64,000 nt of DNA, from assembly GCF_014839805.1 (NCBI RefSeq), contig NC_051129.1, positions 11,536,920 to 11,600,919 on the forward strand, written 5' to 3'. The notes beneath the pieces are model-generated. The model made no database searches. It saw nothing but the letters and a program-made list of their open reading frames with translations, and was not told the origin of the DNA. Shown here piece after piece: positions 21,620 through 35,560 of this stretch. This DNA comes from Manduca sexta (taxonomy: Eukaryota > Arthropoda > Insecta > Lepidoptera > Sphingidae). Positions within the stretch are counted from its first letter, which is position 1; every line of letters begins with the position of its first letter. The translations under genes and the position numbers were made by a program.

Positions 21620-24344
21620 ATACATAAACACAATGATGCAATTTGGCTGCGTTCCGAATTATCTATGATTTATAGATTCAATTGAACTTTTAAATGTTAT
21701 AACGTCTATAAAACGATAAATATACATCCATAAACAATCTTCCAACTAATAACACGCTTTAAAAAGCGTAAAAATGTCACAACTCATCCATAAACAAAAC
21801 GAGTTTCATAGACAACAGAAGCAATAGTCTCATTCGCATATTTAAAAAAAGAGCGTTTTAAAAAATGTTCCAATTAACACAAGATAAGCCTATCGTGCCT
21901 CCAAAGAATGTTGAATGAATGGTGCGTGTCCAAAATGAAAGACAAAAGTTAAAGGGCCCGCGGTGGTCGACTCGGTCGTGCCACACGTCACGTAGGGCGT
22001 GCTACGTGTACCCTGGGCACGTAACCCCGGACCAAGGACCCTATTGTGCGGCAACAATCCGCCCGTCTATAGGGTGATTATAATGTTTATGGGTTAATTG
22101 GAACTTAACTCTTTCAATGAAGATTAATATTTTTGTGTAGGGAGTCAGTGAATTACATGTTACACTTGACTGGTAAACAATCTATGATAAGTACGTTTTG
22201 CCTTTATTGCAATGGTGCTTATTGCGATTCTCTAAGTGGAATATTGTTTGTATTTCATATAAGCTTATGTATTCTAGAGCGTTATTTATTACAAAATTCT
22301 GCTCACCGCTAACAATTATTATAAGCTTAACATACTGCTCTATTAATAAGAGAACTTTTCAAATTAATTCAGATTCAATGTCCCATACCCATAGAAAAAA
22401 CACACACGCCGCCTTGTCTCATAGAGGTACCCATGACTTGCCCTTTTTGGATAAGATCATTTTGATATTTTGTATTGAGACATAAGTTCAATATGGTAAA
22501 ACGCTCGTCCCTTGTTCTACAATCATGGACTCGCTGAACTTTGCTTACACTAGTTGTGCCTTTGACCACCTCTTCGGATTTACACGGGACTCTACTTATA
22601 TAAGTTAACAGATGCATCTATTATTGCCGTCGAGTACTGTAATTGTAGATAGAAACTATATCCAATATTTCAATATGTTTTGTACACACTTCATGTAGGA
22701 CTGGCTGTCATGATACTTGCAAACAGCACATTACTTAATTGGCAATATTTTTTGTAAATATACTATATTTGTAACACCTTATATATGGTATATTTGTATA
22801 TTTTATAGAAGGCTAATAGTAATTGATAGCGGATAATAAGCGGGTTATAGTCAGGACGCGGCAGCTTAAGTTTCGATAACTGTATAGTGCATAGAGTGCC
22901 GCGAGAACACCCGTATATTATTCTTTACATATTAATCTATACATTATCTGTTACAACTTAAAAAATACAGGGTTATTTTGTCTTACTAAATGGAGACATG
23001 CTTATCTCTTTGATTATAACACTTTACAACAAGTTACTCATACTATAGATGTAAAATACAATAGTTTTAAAAACATACAAAAGGGAATTGTAATATTAAA
23101 AGCTCTAATGCCTCTTGCACTCGCATCGGCAACATCACATATTCGCACTAAACTTAAAAATTACAACTGAAATTTATAAATAAAACCAGCATTATTGGTG
23201 AAAATATTATTTATTGCTTTCTGTCACAATGTTAGAAAAGGCAAAGAAGAATATGTGGTTTCATTTATTAACGCAATATTTAAATGGCCCTGTATAACGA
23301 AGTTAGGCTACAGTATATGCTGTTTTGTTATGATTTAACTTATTAATAAGTTAAACTATAAACTGTTGCGAGTACGCCTCATCGGATATGTATTATCGAA
23401 GTTATTTTAAATTGGAGTTATCCGGTAGATAATTCGTATTCGTTTTTGTGAAAAGGTCTCAACTAAATATATTTTACGATGTGAATATTAACTTTTGTTG
23501 TTCCCTTAATAAAATTTGTTTGAAAATTTCTTCTTTACTAATATTGGTAATTACTTCAAGCCGATCGTATTAAAACTCATTCAATATTTCTTCTTTCAGA
23601 TTTTTCATTATACCAATCAAATACTGGCCACAAATTAAAAAGAATTGCTTTTAGACAAATTATTAAACCCTGATTAAAGATCTTTAAGGGCCGTTCCTAC
23701 GTGACATTGATGTTCTAGTTGTGCAAGAGTCAATAATGGGCATTACCACATGGTCGATGTCCGCGACCCATGCCGTGGTGGACGTGCGGGATCGCTCGTT
23801 TGCACCAAGTGTTAGGTACTCATGCCTTTGTCATGCTTTTTAGTTATTTGGCAATATAAGTACAAGGTAAATTACAATAGTTGCTTATCAAGTAAGCGTG
23901 ACATCGCGATGCAGTCTGATTTGATTTGTACAGAATGCGATTAAATATCTTTACTCGTATGATCTGCATCTCTAGTCTATCAATAGATAATGTTGTCAAT
24001 AATACAAAAGGGCCGACTAAGTTACAATTCGGTAAGTGTGAAGTTCTAACAAATGACAGAGCATCTGCACTAGTCATTTGCGAAGGGTGAATTTTTATTT
24101 ATTTTTTTCTTTAATGTACACATGTACATGAGGAGAAAAGACATAGTATATACACTATAAATAGACTACAATTGACCATCTTATCACTCGACACAATATC
24201 TTACAGACAACCATATTACATGGAAATTGAAAAAGGAAAAAGAAAGGGCAGCTGTGAACACTTTCTGAAAGGGAAGTCAACACGACATATAGGTACTATT
24301 AATATGCATAAATGCCGTTTGCTGATCGTTCAAACACAATTAGA
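21620..24344. other. Gene-free AT-rich sequence
   Basis: Only short GC-richer patches (21955-22065, 23700-23810) break the AT-rich background. No supportable gene or RNA. Confidence 0.4.
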
Positions 24345-24412
24345 TTTTATATTATATTACAAAAGGGAAGCAGGCAGGAATCGAGTTATATGGAGCCTTC
24401 GCCACTGGTAGA
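24345..24412 (-). repeat. 'GTCCATATAAC' dispersed repeat, copy 1
   Basis: On the minus strand: CCAGTGGCGAAGGCTCCATA, then TAACTCGATTCCTGCCTGCT. Related copies lie at 35356-35410, 49396-49570 and 57948-58066. Confidence 0.6.
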
Positions 24413-24530
24413 GATAAGTTTTCTCACAACATAAATTTCTCATGTTTTTTGGAGAACTCTGAAGTATACAATGTATGTGTTCCTGCGACGAGCGAGGCAT
24501 CATTAACAATTATCGTAAAGTACGAAAGCT

Positions 24531-24600
24531 ATGTACGGAATCGAACGTGAAGCATTACTGTCGCAATCCAGTCCCATACCTGCCAGGCTACTTGCTTATG
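24531..24600 (-). repeat. tRNA-derived SINE head
   Basis: On the minus strand, GTAGCCTGGCAGG (A-box-like) precedes ACGTTCGATTCC (B box) at tRNA-like spacing. The A box departs from consensus at one position, and I see no complete cloverleaf. Confidence 0.45.
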
Positions 24601-26840
24601 TGGTACTAATTTATAATTTTAATTTACACCCTGTGCTCTTAGATTAAATAAAAAATGTAACGAATGTAAAATTAGCTGTCAAACGGAATGTTGCGCGGAG
24701 ATTGATGGTTCATAAGAAGACTCGCTCTGATCATACTGCGGACTTAACAATACGCTCTTTACGATTATACTCATGCCGACAGTCTTGAAAAAAGATTTTT
24801 ATAAAGTCCTAGACTAAGGGTTTTGTTGCATTTATAATACGCAAATCATAGTTTACTGATAGGTCAATCAGATTACGAAATAATATAATTAAAAACGGGT
24901 AATCTATCTTTAATGGATGACTATTGAAATCATTTTGATATTGCGTTGATAAATGAAAACATATATAATATGTTTGTATATCGCCCTGAAAACAACGCTT
25001 TACTAAAAGTTATCCTAACCATAGATGTAAAATAAAGAAAATTAAATGTGCACCAAAATAAATCTTAATATAAAGTAATTTTAATTTTACATGCCCTAAG
25101 CCTACTACTATTACACGAAAAGAATTTGTCGGCAACATCACACTTTTAATCACAAATACACTTACACGCACCATATTCGCACTAAACTACAAAATTATCA
25201 AAAATAGGAATGATTCCGGGATTTTTGTCAAAAATAATTGTTATTTATGAATGATTTTTGCTGTTAACATAGATTTTTCTCTTTAGAAATATGCGGTTTC
25301 ACTCGGTAATGTAATCGTTAAGATGGCTGTCTATATTAGGTACTCCAAATAAATAATATAATAATCACGTCTATGTTAATAATCAAGCACAACGAACTAA
25401 AACTACGGCGCTACGAATGACAGTATTATCTGATCCAATTTACTTCCGCAACGATAGATGGCGCTACACGCCGAAGAGTAAGCGAAGAAAACTCTACACA
25501 AAATGTCAATATTTTTATTATTTGTAAAGCAGTCTAGCAAAGGATCTAGTGAGTCACTTAATGATAAATGTTGCTCAATGCCCATAAAACTGGTCGATTA
25601 ATGCTGGACTTAAATGAAAGGAATATGAATTAGGGCTAATAGGGTAGCATTAGCACTTCGAGAAACATAAATATAATTAAATTCAGGTAAAATAACAAGG
25701 GAGATTTATATATATACATATATATATGTCTCAAAACACTATTCAAATAGGTATTTAGCAAAAGCATTATAAACATGCGGACTATATTCTCGAACTATGC
25801 CGTCAAAGAGCAAGTGTCGACTCTTATGTTCCGTTTTAAATGATTATAAATAGCCAGAGTTTCGCCAGACAGATGGTTTATAATGATGGCCGTGGTAATA
25901 TGTTCATGCTTTATGAAATAATGCTCGAAGGACATGCCAAACTCACTTCAGTTTGATAATACAAAAAAAATAGCTGCTCAATGTGAATTGAACTTTATAC
26001 AACACAATACAAAAGCTCTTTATTGCGCAAACGAGAAAAACAAATATAAAAAGGACACAAACCAAATACTATTCTTAAAACAAAAGCATAACGCAAAATA
26101 TGCTCACCAATTTACAATCCACTAGGAATTAGGTCAAAGTTATTTTCAGAAATATAAAAGCTGTTTAATCTCTATAATCTGCGTCCGAGGATCCGTTTTC
26201 TGGTTCTTTCCAGTTTTTTGTAAAATATTCTCAATTTACTGATTGGAGGTAAACCGCATAGTGTACGTTCAATTAAATCGTCGCGATGAGTTCATTGGTC
26301 TATTTTCAGCGAGGTTATATTCTTAGGAGATATTATTACAATCATAGGTTTTTTAAAGAAAGTTTTAAGTAAGCTACCAAAAGAAAAAAGTCTATGCCAA
26401 AAGATCCTATGAAATTTTTTCATGTGTTAAAAAATAATATTTAAAATTTTTATGTTATTAAAAATAGAAAATACAACATTAATTGCTGGAAACGTTTAAC
26501 TAAAAATACATAGAATAATGTGCATACATAAATTAGTTTGTCCTAAAACTATTACATAGAACCTAGTAACAAACCAGCGAAATGTTAACTGTTAAAGGTT
26601 CACCTGCGCGAATAGTTACACAAGAGAATAAATATTGTGGGCGCGTTGATATCTTTTAGAGGGGAAATGAGACTTAGAAGACGGGAGAGTTTTTAGCGTC
26701 TTAGGCGACTGCCTAAGATTAGATTAGTTTAGAGATTTAATTGGTAAGAAAGACTTTTTCTTTACTACTAAATTCTAAACTAGGCTACAAATAGTCGCCG
26801 AGTTTATGTGAGGGAGTATACTGAATCAATTCATCAAACA
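24601..26840. other. Gene-free AT-rich sequence
   Basis: No gene seen. A small hairpin CTTAGGC-GACT-GCCTAAG lies at 26699-26716. The phrase GATAGATGGCGCTACACG near 25455 is common in insect repeats. Confidence 0.4.
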
Positions 26841-26860
26841 TTTTTTTTTTTTTTTTTTTT
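26841..26860. repeat. Poly(T) tract, 20 bases
   Basis: Either a minus-strand retroposon tail with unrecognised body or simple sequence; the length is error-prone. Confidence 0.8.
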
Positions 26861-27179
26861 ATACTATTGTAAGCAAAATTGACTTCAGTGGCTCTATGGC
26901 AGCGGCAACGTATGAGAGAAAAGTCCAAAACGCTTAGTAAATACATTAACTGCAACGCCCTTTAATCTAAAACAATATAGTTCTTTATTTCATCGCAGAA
27001 ATAGCTCACATACGAAATACTTACAAGTTATAAAAGCTGTCGCGTCAGGTAGACCTTATTCGTATGAAGAAATTATTTCATCACATACTTCGCAGTTCAT
27101 TTCTCATTCTATCAATAAGCACGCCTTAATTATTTACGCATATGGTATACAAAATGAGAGCAAAAATGTGCTGAGTCAG

Positions 27180-27295
27180 TGGGATGGCGGCCGGGGGGCG
27201 GCGGCGCAAGCGCACTCGCAAGGCGCGGCGCGACAGCGCGGCGTGGCATGCGCAGCTTCCGGAGCGATGCACTCACGCCTCTGCGACCTCTCCCA
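27180..27295. promoter_or_regulatory. CpG-rich islet
   Basis: An abrupt block of GGCGGCGGCGC, GCGCGGCGCGACAGCGCGGCG and similar words in AT-rich surroundings. Both strands are open by composition, but the peptides are Arg/Ala/Pro low complexity, with no splice frame. A promoter, enhancer or untranslated first exon is more plausible than coding. Confidence 0.35.
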
Positions 27296-27299
27296 CTAG

Positions 27300-28480
27300 G
27301 CCAACAGTCTGTATCGTAAAACACGGTTTGTTATTTAATATTTTGTGTAAATATGTTACCTCCTCGTAAACTTTAATGGTTCTCTCAAGTATCTAAATTA
27401 AAATAGACAGTTTATGTAATATACTTAAGCTCATATCACAAACTAACGCATATCCCTACATCTTTTTAACTGTGCCCCTGATAAGACGCAATACATTTTC
27501 CATCAACAATTCCAAATAATTATGTCACAGGAGCAACTTTAGACCCAAATAAGATTAACTTCCAATAATTGCTTTAAATATCCCAACATTCTGATCACAA
27601 AGTCCAAAAAATAACTGTCAGGTAATATTCCATAGTGAGTAAGCGCTGTAAAATGCGCATGAAATGCGTCGATATAAGCAAGTACCACACCTATAACTAA
27701 CTTTTCCACATTTGCACGGCGATGGGAAACTTATGATTCATTCGATGTCATTGCAGTTTTCAGCTTGTCATGTTTAAAGAGAAACTTGAACTCTTCGTTC
27801 TATCGTTGCACAATGCTGATAATCCGCTCAAAAGATGCGATTACTCATGAGTTTTATAGGTAAGTGTCGAATGCGACTGTCTGTCTAGAGATACCTGGTA
27901 CCGCTGCGCATATATTTGATATTTCTAAAGGTAATGTTCTATTCCGGTTTGAAGATTGATGTAATTGTTGAATTCCTGTCTATTAAGGAATCCTAATTGT
28001 TCCAGTGTCAGATAAATGATAACTGTAGAATGCTGGTAGGGTTGACAATCAGACCGCTATCTTTACATGACTGTAGTACTCATAGTCATGTAGTGATCCC
28101 CAGATCAATTAAATGTCTGGGCGGTATTGTTAGGCGGCCATAGCTTTCACAAGATAGGCGACATATTCGTGACATGACTCGTAATTCCATTAAAAAGACG
28201 TTGAATGAACAGCCAGACAGAAAGCCTCCGATGACACACGGCCCTGTTTGAAACGGAAATCTGCGGTTTATTTTCTACTGATGATGATACGCACATTTTT
28301 TTATTAGGTGTGAGTGTTGTATGTTCAAAAAGTTTGTAGTTTTTGAGACCTGAGGTAGAATTAAGTGTAATTGTTATTATAAAACTATTTTGTGATCCTA
28401 TCGCGGTTTTTAAAACCTTTATATTTTGATAGTTTTATTTAAATGTCTAACCGAAAAACAATTTTATTATAATGTCTAAC
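27300..28480. other. Gene-free sequence
   Basis: Nothing recognisable beyond background. Confidence 0.4.
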
Positions 28481-28489
28481 ACTTTATAT

Positions 28490-28580
28490 ACAGAGAAGTA
28501 TATAGGCGGACTTAATGCCAAAGGCATTTTCTACCAGTCGACCTTAAGGTGGTGCAGAGATAAACAAGGTTTAAGGGTAA
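28490..28580 (+). repeat. LINE 3'-region fragment
   Basis: TATAGGCGGACTTAATGCCA, CATTTTCTACCAGTCGACCT and TAAGGTGGTGCAGAGATAAA match a phrase I know from lepidopteran LINE 3' regions (GGACTTAATGCC-GGCATTCTCTACCAGTCAACC). The 123-codon frame covering it is therefore spurious. Confidence 0.5.
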
Positions 28581-28843
28581 TTGTGGTCTTACGACTTGTA
28601 GTCCCTGTAGAAATAAACCTGAGACAAGAATTGAAATTTATTTCCAGTATGACAATGGTCTCGCCCTTTATCGTTCATGTTAAATTCCAATTAAAAACTC
28701 TAGTGTTTTCCATCAGAGCAAATTATCGGGATATAAGTAGTGTATGTATAAATCCAGAACTTGACCTATCCGTACGGCAAATTTCATTCTTCTTCATATG
28801 CTTCTGCGTTTACTTCTCACAAACTTCCAAACATTTCTACTAA

Positions 28844-30479
28844 CTTTCGCATTTATATATAGTAAGCTTTGCGAAATGCAAACATAATGAATGTGTCGCT
28901 TCCTAACCATTTTAAACTAAAACACATGTACATTATAATATACATATGGACGTACTTAGCAAAAATTGATAACTTTAGGGACCGTCCCCTTATCTTAATT
29001 CACGATCTACTACTTATAACATAATATTAAAGCCTTCACGAATAACATCATAAGGCAAATGCACATCTTGGAATTGTGTGCCTAATTTACATGCCCTCTT
29101 TGTACCACAAATTGCACATATTGTGTGGACTAGAATGAATCTAGATTTAATTAACACTAATAGCATGCATTTATCATTATGTGACAACTGTATCAAATCT
29201 TTATAATCAGATCTCAAATTACCACCTTAAGTTATACGTTGCAAAGTCCATTTCACCTTGTATTACATCAACGAAACATGCACCTATATGCACAAATGTT
29301 TGGAATTTCCGGCCAAGAAAAAGCCTAACTTAGGTCAGTGACGCGTTCTTAAGTTCTCATAAGTCATACGTCGTTTGCTCATTTTTCATCATCCATTGAA
29401 GCATTTGTTTCATAAATAATATTACCCGCAACACAAAAGCGGCAACGGACACATCACACATAAATAGTGTTGCAGTCTAAGTTGTCGTGTATTGTGGTAC
29501 CGTGGGATTCAGAAACGAGCTAAATAAAAGGTCCGTAGTAGGCCAAAGTTAACCGCAAGGTGTGTGGGCGACTGCATACTTAACTATTGCACATGGGCAT
29601 TTAAAATTTTGGTGAATTATGTGGAAATTTGATTATCTCAACTCTGTTTATGAGTACAGAGAATTTGTGATGCGTAAACAAGAGACGAGAACTTGTCACT
29701 ACTTCAATAGATCTTTCCTTGATGTGAATACATTTCTACAAATTACAAAATATGACGAGTTAAGTCATGTGTTGCAAGGAGCGGGTTAGATTGTGCCGTT
29801 TTGTATACTTTTGTGCTCGTGCAAGGGCGTGAAATGCTCTACATTATGAACGGCATTTTTCATTGTAGCTAGTGTCAGGGAATTATGAACCTTAAAATAG
29901 CGACGCAGTGCAAATTGCTTGATATGAAATATATTGTACTTAATCTCGGGATTGATTCGGGACTTCAGTTTACCGAAAATATTAACAATACCACCGAGAT
30001 AAGTTCAGTAAAGTAAATAAACACGTTTGAATATAAATAAAAATAATTCTCATGGATTGTTTTGAAAAATACTAAAACATAATATTTATCTTGATATAAT
30101 ACGAAAATAATCAAATTAACTGCCTCGGAATGCTGTGCTAATCACTGGTTCGATCGCCAGATCGACCAAAATAATATTCGGTTTTTTACTCAATATCAGC
30201 CCGGAGTCTGGCCTGACAAGTCTGAATTTATGAAAATATTATGTTTGTAAATGTAGGCGTATGCACGCTGTACACTGACTGTTTCATAGTTTTTATAATT
30301 TTTTTAGTATTATTGTTTTTTTTCGTTAGTTTTTAGTTATTGCTAAATACTTTTATGTGGATTTTCTCCGCAATTTTACGGTGATGTGCGTGTATTAGCT
30401 TATATAATTAATCAGACTTTGTATAGAAAAGACTTATTAAAAAATATATATATTTAATAACAATATTATAAATGAATAG
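28844..30479. other. Gene-free sequence
   Basis: AT-rich; no supportable feature. Confidence 0.4.
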
Positions 30480-30861
30480 ACAATTGATGACAAAAATAAA
30501 GCCCGGAGTTTCTTTCTGCCTTTCTTCTTCGGGTAGTCATCGCTTAGGTAGTTAGTGAAAGGCTGGTAGGTTAGCTAGGTTAGGGCTTTTATTGTCCTCA
30601 CCGGTGAGGATCGCGACGCGTTTCTCCCTTATTGCTTATTTAAAAATACATACATACATAATTTTATTTCTTCTTCCCTGCCAGCCCGAGCTGGCTTCTT
30701 TGTTTACTAAGTATATTTTTCATTTATTTTATTGTCTTTGTTTATATAAGCTAATCTAATTAAGTAATAATTGAATATTCTCATGTACCTTGACTTATCA
30801 TAAGTGCAACTATGTTCGCCTACGTGATGAATAAAGCATTTTTATTTTTATTTATTTTATT
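30480..30861 (+). repeat. LINE 3' UTR and tail
   Basis: Its last 80 bases match 4030-4105 closely and end in AATAAAGCATTTTTATTTTTATT. The upstream 300 bases are GC-richer (GCCAGCCCGAGCTGGCTTCT forms a small stem) and plausibly the same 3' UTR. Confidence 0.55.
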
Positions 30862-33464
30862 TTATGGCCGATATGGCACATGACGGAAAGTGGATGCAAC
30901 AGTTGAGCCATTGAGTATCCCTTGGGGAAAAAATACGTGAGTGGATGTATGTGTCTGTATGTCCCATTGAAAACCACATGAGATGGGTAATTAATAAATA
31001 ATGATATCTCTTAAGAATAAAATTAAGACAAGTGTTTCAAATAATCAAATAATTTCAAAGTCAAAGACAAACAAGTGATTAAGTGTTATAGAGTCTCTTA
31101 TAGAGTGGGGTGTTCCACGAAATAAGTGTCTATTCGTAGTGCCCTTAGACTCATTAAGTCGATGCTTGCTCTATAGGGCCCAGACATCGAATCCAGGGTA
31201 TCGCTCCCGGCCCAAGCCGCCTCATTATTAAAACCAAAGCGTAGATAGTACGATTGTTTATCCAAATTCCTAGTCAATCATGTCATCGCGTGGACAGGTG
31301 TAGTGTGTCACCCGGCGGTCCCTTTGGCTAGATCCACCTGTCGATTTCAAGTTAAAGCCATGCGTCAAATGCGTGTGGGCGAAACGCACTGCGTATGCGC
31401 ATCTTTATGGGGATGCCAGTGTCAAATATTACAATTTATTATAAAACTTTGAACAGTATCAAACATATTCATAAATTATAATCTGTTTTTTTTTTTAAGA
31501 AAAAAAGTGATGGGCGTATGTGTGTTAGTGTGTCATCAAAATTCAGTCAGAATTTGAATAAAGCTACCGGAATAAGTAGTGACGAAAAAAGATTAAGTTA
31601 AATATTAGTTTCTACTTTAAGCTTTAAAAAATAATAAAAGAAAGATATGAGTTAATTGATAAGTTAGGACGACCCGACGACACACATTTATAAAAAAAAA
31701 ACAGTAATTTTAAGCCTGCGATTATATTGCGTGAATAAAATATTACAAATCCCTGCAATTTTTCCACATTTGCAACACCCGCTCGCGTTTGAAATATGGT
31801 CAGACGACATACGCTACAGGAATGCACAATGGACAAGGATTCGTCGGATCGTCGCGACGTGGGAGATCCACGGTGAGTCAGGGGCCATCCCTCAGGTAAC
31901 AAACTGATAGTCGCGACACGCCGTAGTCTAAGATAATGAGTCATTGCGCATTATCATGTGCAATGTTACATGCATTATGACATAACATGAGCTCATGATT
32001 ATGGCATTTATTCCCCATTGCATTGGTGGATGCGTACTTGGACAATGAAATTCATATGGATTCGAATCCTATCGTGTGACAACTGAAAATGTAAATTTTT
32101 AGTTTCATCAAACGTGCCTGTTTACCGGAGATTGGACTGCGGGATACAGAGATAGGCTCGCTTCATCACAGGACGAAATGTAATGAACGTGTGGCAGTAC
32201 GCACAATAGCTAAGCCCAATTTCTTTACAGGAATCAATATAGTGGTTGGTCAAATAATCTTACAAAAATATTTAAAAACTTCGATCATAGCTAATATACA
32301 AATTAAATGAAGAAAGCAACTAAGATTATAAATATCAATTTACTTATGAGCAACACATAATTTCATTAGCTAAATAAGGACATTTCTATTTAAGGGATAG
32401 GAATATGACTTCCATGTAACGAAATAATTAGTTTTTTCGACAATTTTTAAAGCCGTCTTCTTGAATATGTAATCGGGGTAGGTAGAACTTTCAGAGGCAC
32501 TACCTCAGAGTGTTTCGTCAGAATCAAATGAAGTTAATCAAGTCAAGTTGAAATTTATATCAAATACTCGGCTCTACTGTTTCTTACAGCCCTGAAAAAA
32601 CAAACTTGTACGTCAACCCGATCAAAAGATATAACCATTTATACCGCATATTTTTGCGATTTCATAAAGGAATCAAAACCTTTATAGGACTCCCCGTTGA
32701 CCTATAATGATGAAATTTGATAAGAAGCAATGTTTTACTATGTTGTTTTGTAAATAAAAATCTGAAAATTATTAATATGCACTCATATACTTGGATAACT
32801 TACCAACAAGTTTGTACGGAATGCTTGGTGCGCAAGTCCAACAACGATGCGACTCAAAATGCAGGAAACTTATTAGGCGAGATAAATGGAAATCTAATTG
32901 CAATTACAAAACACAAACCGCAGGAGTGAATCAATATTTAATTAATGTAAATTTTATCGTCATTATTAAATCTCCGTAACAGTGACGATATCATGATTAC
33001 CTCGTCATTCTTACATACGTAAGTCATTATGATGATGTTACCGTCATTATCCTCAACGGAGTATCCAAAAGCACATAATATTTGCGTTTATCCGTAACCT
33101 TTACCGCATTTCCGCAAGATGAGTCTAACGTCTGACGGACGAAAGTAACATTCCGATTGATGCCGACAATAAACAAACAACAAACGGATAGGTAACGATT
33201 AATTTGTGGATGATATCTTATTCTGATTGAACCATTTATACCTCATACATCAATTAATTGTACATTTATTTCGGAGAATTAGTAGGTATTATTAATTACC
33301 AATATAATATTATAATAAATGCAATGTTACGATCTACAAATTTTGGTTTCGGATCTAGGTGTTGTGTGAGCAAAAATCATGGGAATGGCATGGTTATTTA
33401 CGACAAAAAACTCTGATCAATAAAAAAACTACATCAACAAATGAAATGCCATTAACGCCTAGCG
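30862..33464. other. Gene-free sequence
   Basis: Contains moderately GC-rich patches at 31160-31420 and 31800-31940 that may be old repeat bodies, and a palindromic GGATTCGAATCC at 32058. No exon supported. Confidence 0.4.
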
Positions 33465-33585
33465 GTCGCGCGCGGCGGCGCGGCGTGGGCGCAGTGTCGA
33501 TGATTTAATCGCGCCGGCGGGGCGCGGCGGCGCGCCAGACAGAGCGACGCCGCGCATGTGCTCCCGCCGCCACTGCGCCATTACG
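33465..33585. promoter_or_regulatory. CpG-rich islet
   Basis: Dense CpG words (GCGGTCGCGCGCGGCGGCGCGG, GCGCCGGCGGGGCGCGGCGG) in flanks of about one-third GC. There is no credible frame and no TATA nearby. In lepidopteran intergenic deserts such islets often coincide with promoters or conserved regulatory DNA, but that is inference. Confidence 0.35.
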
Positions 33586-34805
33586 TAAGGCTGAAGTGTA
33601 AATGTTTCTCAACCTCACGAATAATCTATGTTCCTTTAATTGCTTTTTTTTTTACTAATGGAGTAGAAGGAGCAGATTTGTTGTTGATTTAATTTCTGTC
33701 CCATTTTATAGATGATGTATTATCAAACACAATTGTTTATACTTGAAGTATTCATAGAATTAATAATGAAATGTATTTATCTGATCTATTATCAACATCT
33801 GAGCCGCACAGGATTTACATCTTTAGCATATTGACATTATAATAATGTAGAGAAGGTACAATTTAATATTGTATTTTTCGTAGCACAATTAGTCATTGGA
33901 AAATAAGACGTCTCTTCTTCTTAGAATGTAGTAATTTATGTGTTTTATATCTTTCCTTGTGTCCATCGACCGTTTTAACATTTAAACATAATATGTAACA
34001 TTTACCTATCTATAGTCAAAACATGAAAAATAACAAAATAATTAAATATTTTTATTTAACTAGCACGATTTTATTATTTTAAAAATTGTTGGTTGTTGTT
34101 TAAGTTTCTGATTATAATATAATAATTTAGCAGTAAATTTTACTTAAAGGACTACTTTCAAGAAAAATGTATTCTCTACAGAAACCACGAAATGCTATTT
34201 TTATCATTAAAATGCCTAAATAAGTATTTAAATAATTATTTTATATTCTTAATTCATACAGTTAGCTCGAGGACTTAAATATCCGTATAGAAACTTACAA
34301 AAAACATAATTTACATATTAGTTTCCTCATAAATTTCTTGCTAAATGTCGTCTATTTGTATCATATAGTTTAAAAAAATATATTTATACGTTATAACAAC
34401 GTCATGATTTTGTTCATCACCTCATTTGCATACCTGTTTTATCTCATGCATAAATGTATCTTTAACCACGATACAATATATACTCACAGTATAACAATAA
34501 GACAGTAATGTATGTAAAACTTGTGTTCACAGGTTTCAAATTCCAGTTTTAAAATGTACATTCTTTAACGATCAATCACTGCAACAAATGTATTTGTATT
34601 GAATCCAGGTCGTCTCAAGTTTCCCAAACTACGTTACTACAAGACAAATGTAATGATGTTGCACAATAAAATAATGATATTCCTTATCTTACGCTGGCAG
34701 CGTGTTTCCCCAAACAGCGTTTACACGTCATGTTTGTTTTACGTGACGTGTTTGTAGGCGCGGTCTTTATTTTTATTATTCTCAAAAACTAAATTATTTC
34801 ACCAA
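33586..34805. other. Gene-free AT-rich sequence
   Basis: Nothing recognisable. Confidence 0.4.
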
Positions 34806-35220
34806 CCCCCCCCCCCCTCCCCCGAGGCAATTCTTGTGCGCTTGGTCTCCACACCAGATGCACGCCCATGCATGGGGGCCTATTTGTCGCGACCCTAGGG
34901 ACACAGTTCAGTGTTGTGTACCTCATGGTTGTAAACACACATTGAAGCCTATAAGGGTTCGCGAATATTTCCCCTCCATCTATCTTATAAGGCTCCGTAT
35001 CCTTCCTCTTCTCTTCCTTCACTCTATCCCCTCCCTTCTTCCTCCCAGACCGTGAGACCGGATAGCAGCGGGTCGTCAGCGCACCGTCCGTTGGTACCCT
35101 CGGTGATAACGGTAGGGCCTACCAACTCTTCATAGCCGTAGTTGCTAAGCCGGGGGATCGCCTGTACCTCGTTAACAGGGTACCCCGGGCGACAACCACG
35201 GCAACTATACAAAAAAAAAA
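34806..35220 (+). mobile_element. Retroposed segment with C-run start and A10 tail
   Basis: A block of about 415 bases with GC well above its flanks. It begins in a C12-T-C5 run and ends in ten A (35211-35220). The frames are broken and have no domain I know. Structure suggests a processed retroposon (LINE 3' end or SINE); no target duplication was found, so limits are approximate. Confidence 0.4.
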
Positions 35221-35355
35221 CATTATAGGTAAAGTAAGTTAAGCTGGGTCATTTATCTGGCCCATAACATGCCATTCTAAAAAATATAAAGATTATAGAT
35301 GTGTAAGTACATTATACATATTGTAAGTTGTACATTCTTTACACAGTATTCTTCA

Positions 35356-35410
35356 TTTATTAGTGGCGAAGGGTCCATATAACCATATTCCTGCCAGCTT
35401 CTCTTTATAT
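35356..35410 (+). repeat. 'GTCCATATAAC' dispersed repeat, copy 2
   Basis: TAGTGGCGAAGGGTCCATAT then AACCATATTCCTGCCAGCTT. Truncated on the right, where a SINE begins. Confidence 0.6.
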
Positions 35411-35426
35411 ACTTTATATACTTAGT

Positions 35427-35560
35427 AATAATAATACATAATATTAGCCCTGTATACTGTCCCACAGCTGGGCACTGTGCTCCTCTAACATTGAGAGGGA
35501 TTAGGCCTTAGTCCACCACGCTGGCCTAGTATGGATTGATAGACTTCACACACCCTAAAA
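35427..35560 (-). mobile_element. 5'-truncated tRNA-SINE (3' half)
   Basis: The minus strand matches the body and 3' end of the full SINE at 61699-62031: GTGGACTAAGGCCTAATCCC, then the CAGCTGTGGGACAG and CAGGGCTAATATTA end. The tRNA head is missing. Confidence 0.75.

Noticed and set aside
21081..21641. Long open frames across 21120-21619
   Set aside because: They exist only because N carries no stop codons.
28472..28843. 123-codon frame
   Set aside because: Starts within a LINE 3'-region fragment; no protein character.
32053..32072. tRNA B box GGATTCGAATCC
   Set aside because: The word is a palindrome and no A box lies at the right distance.
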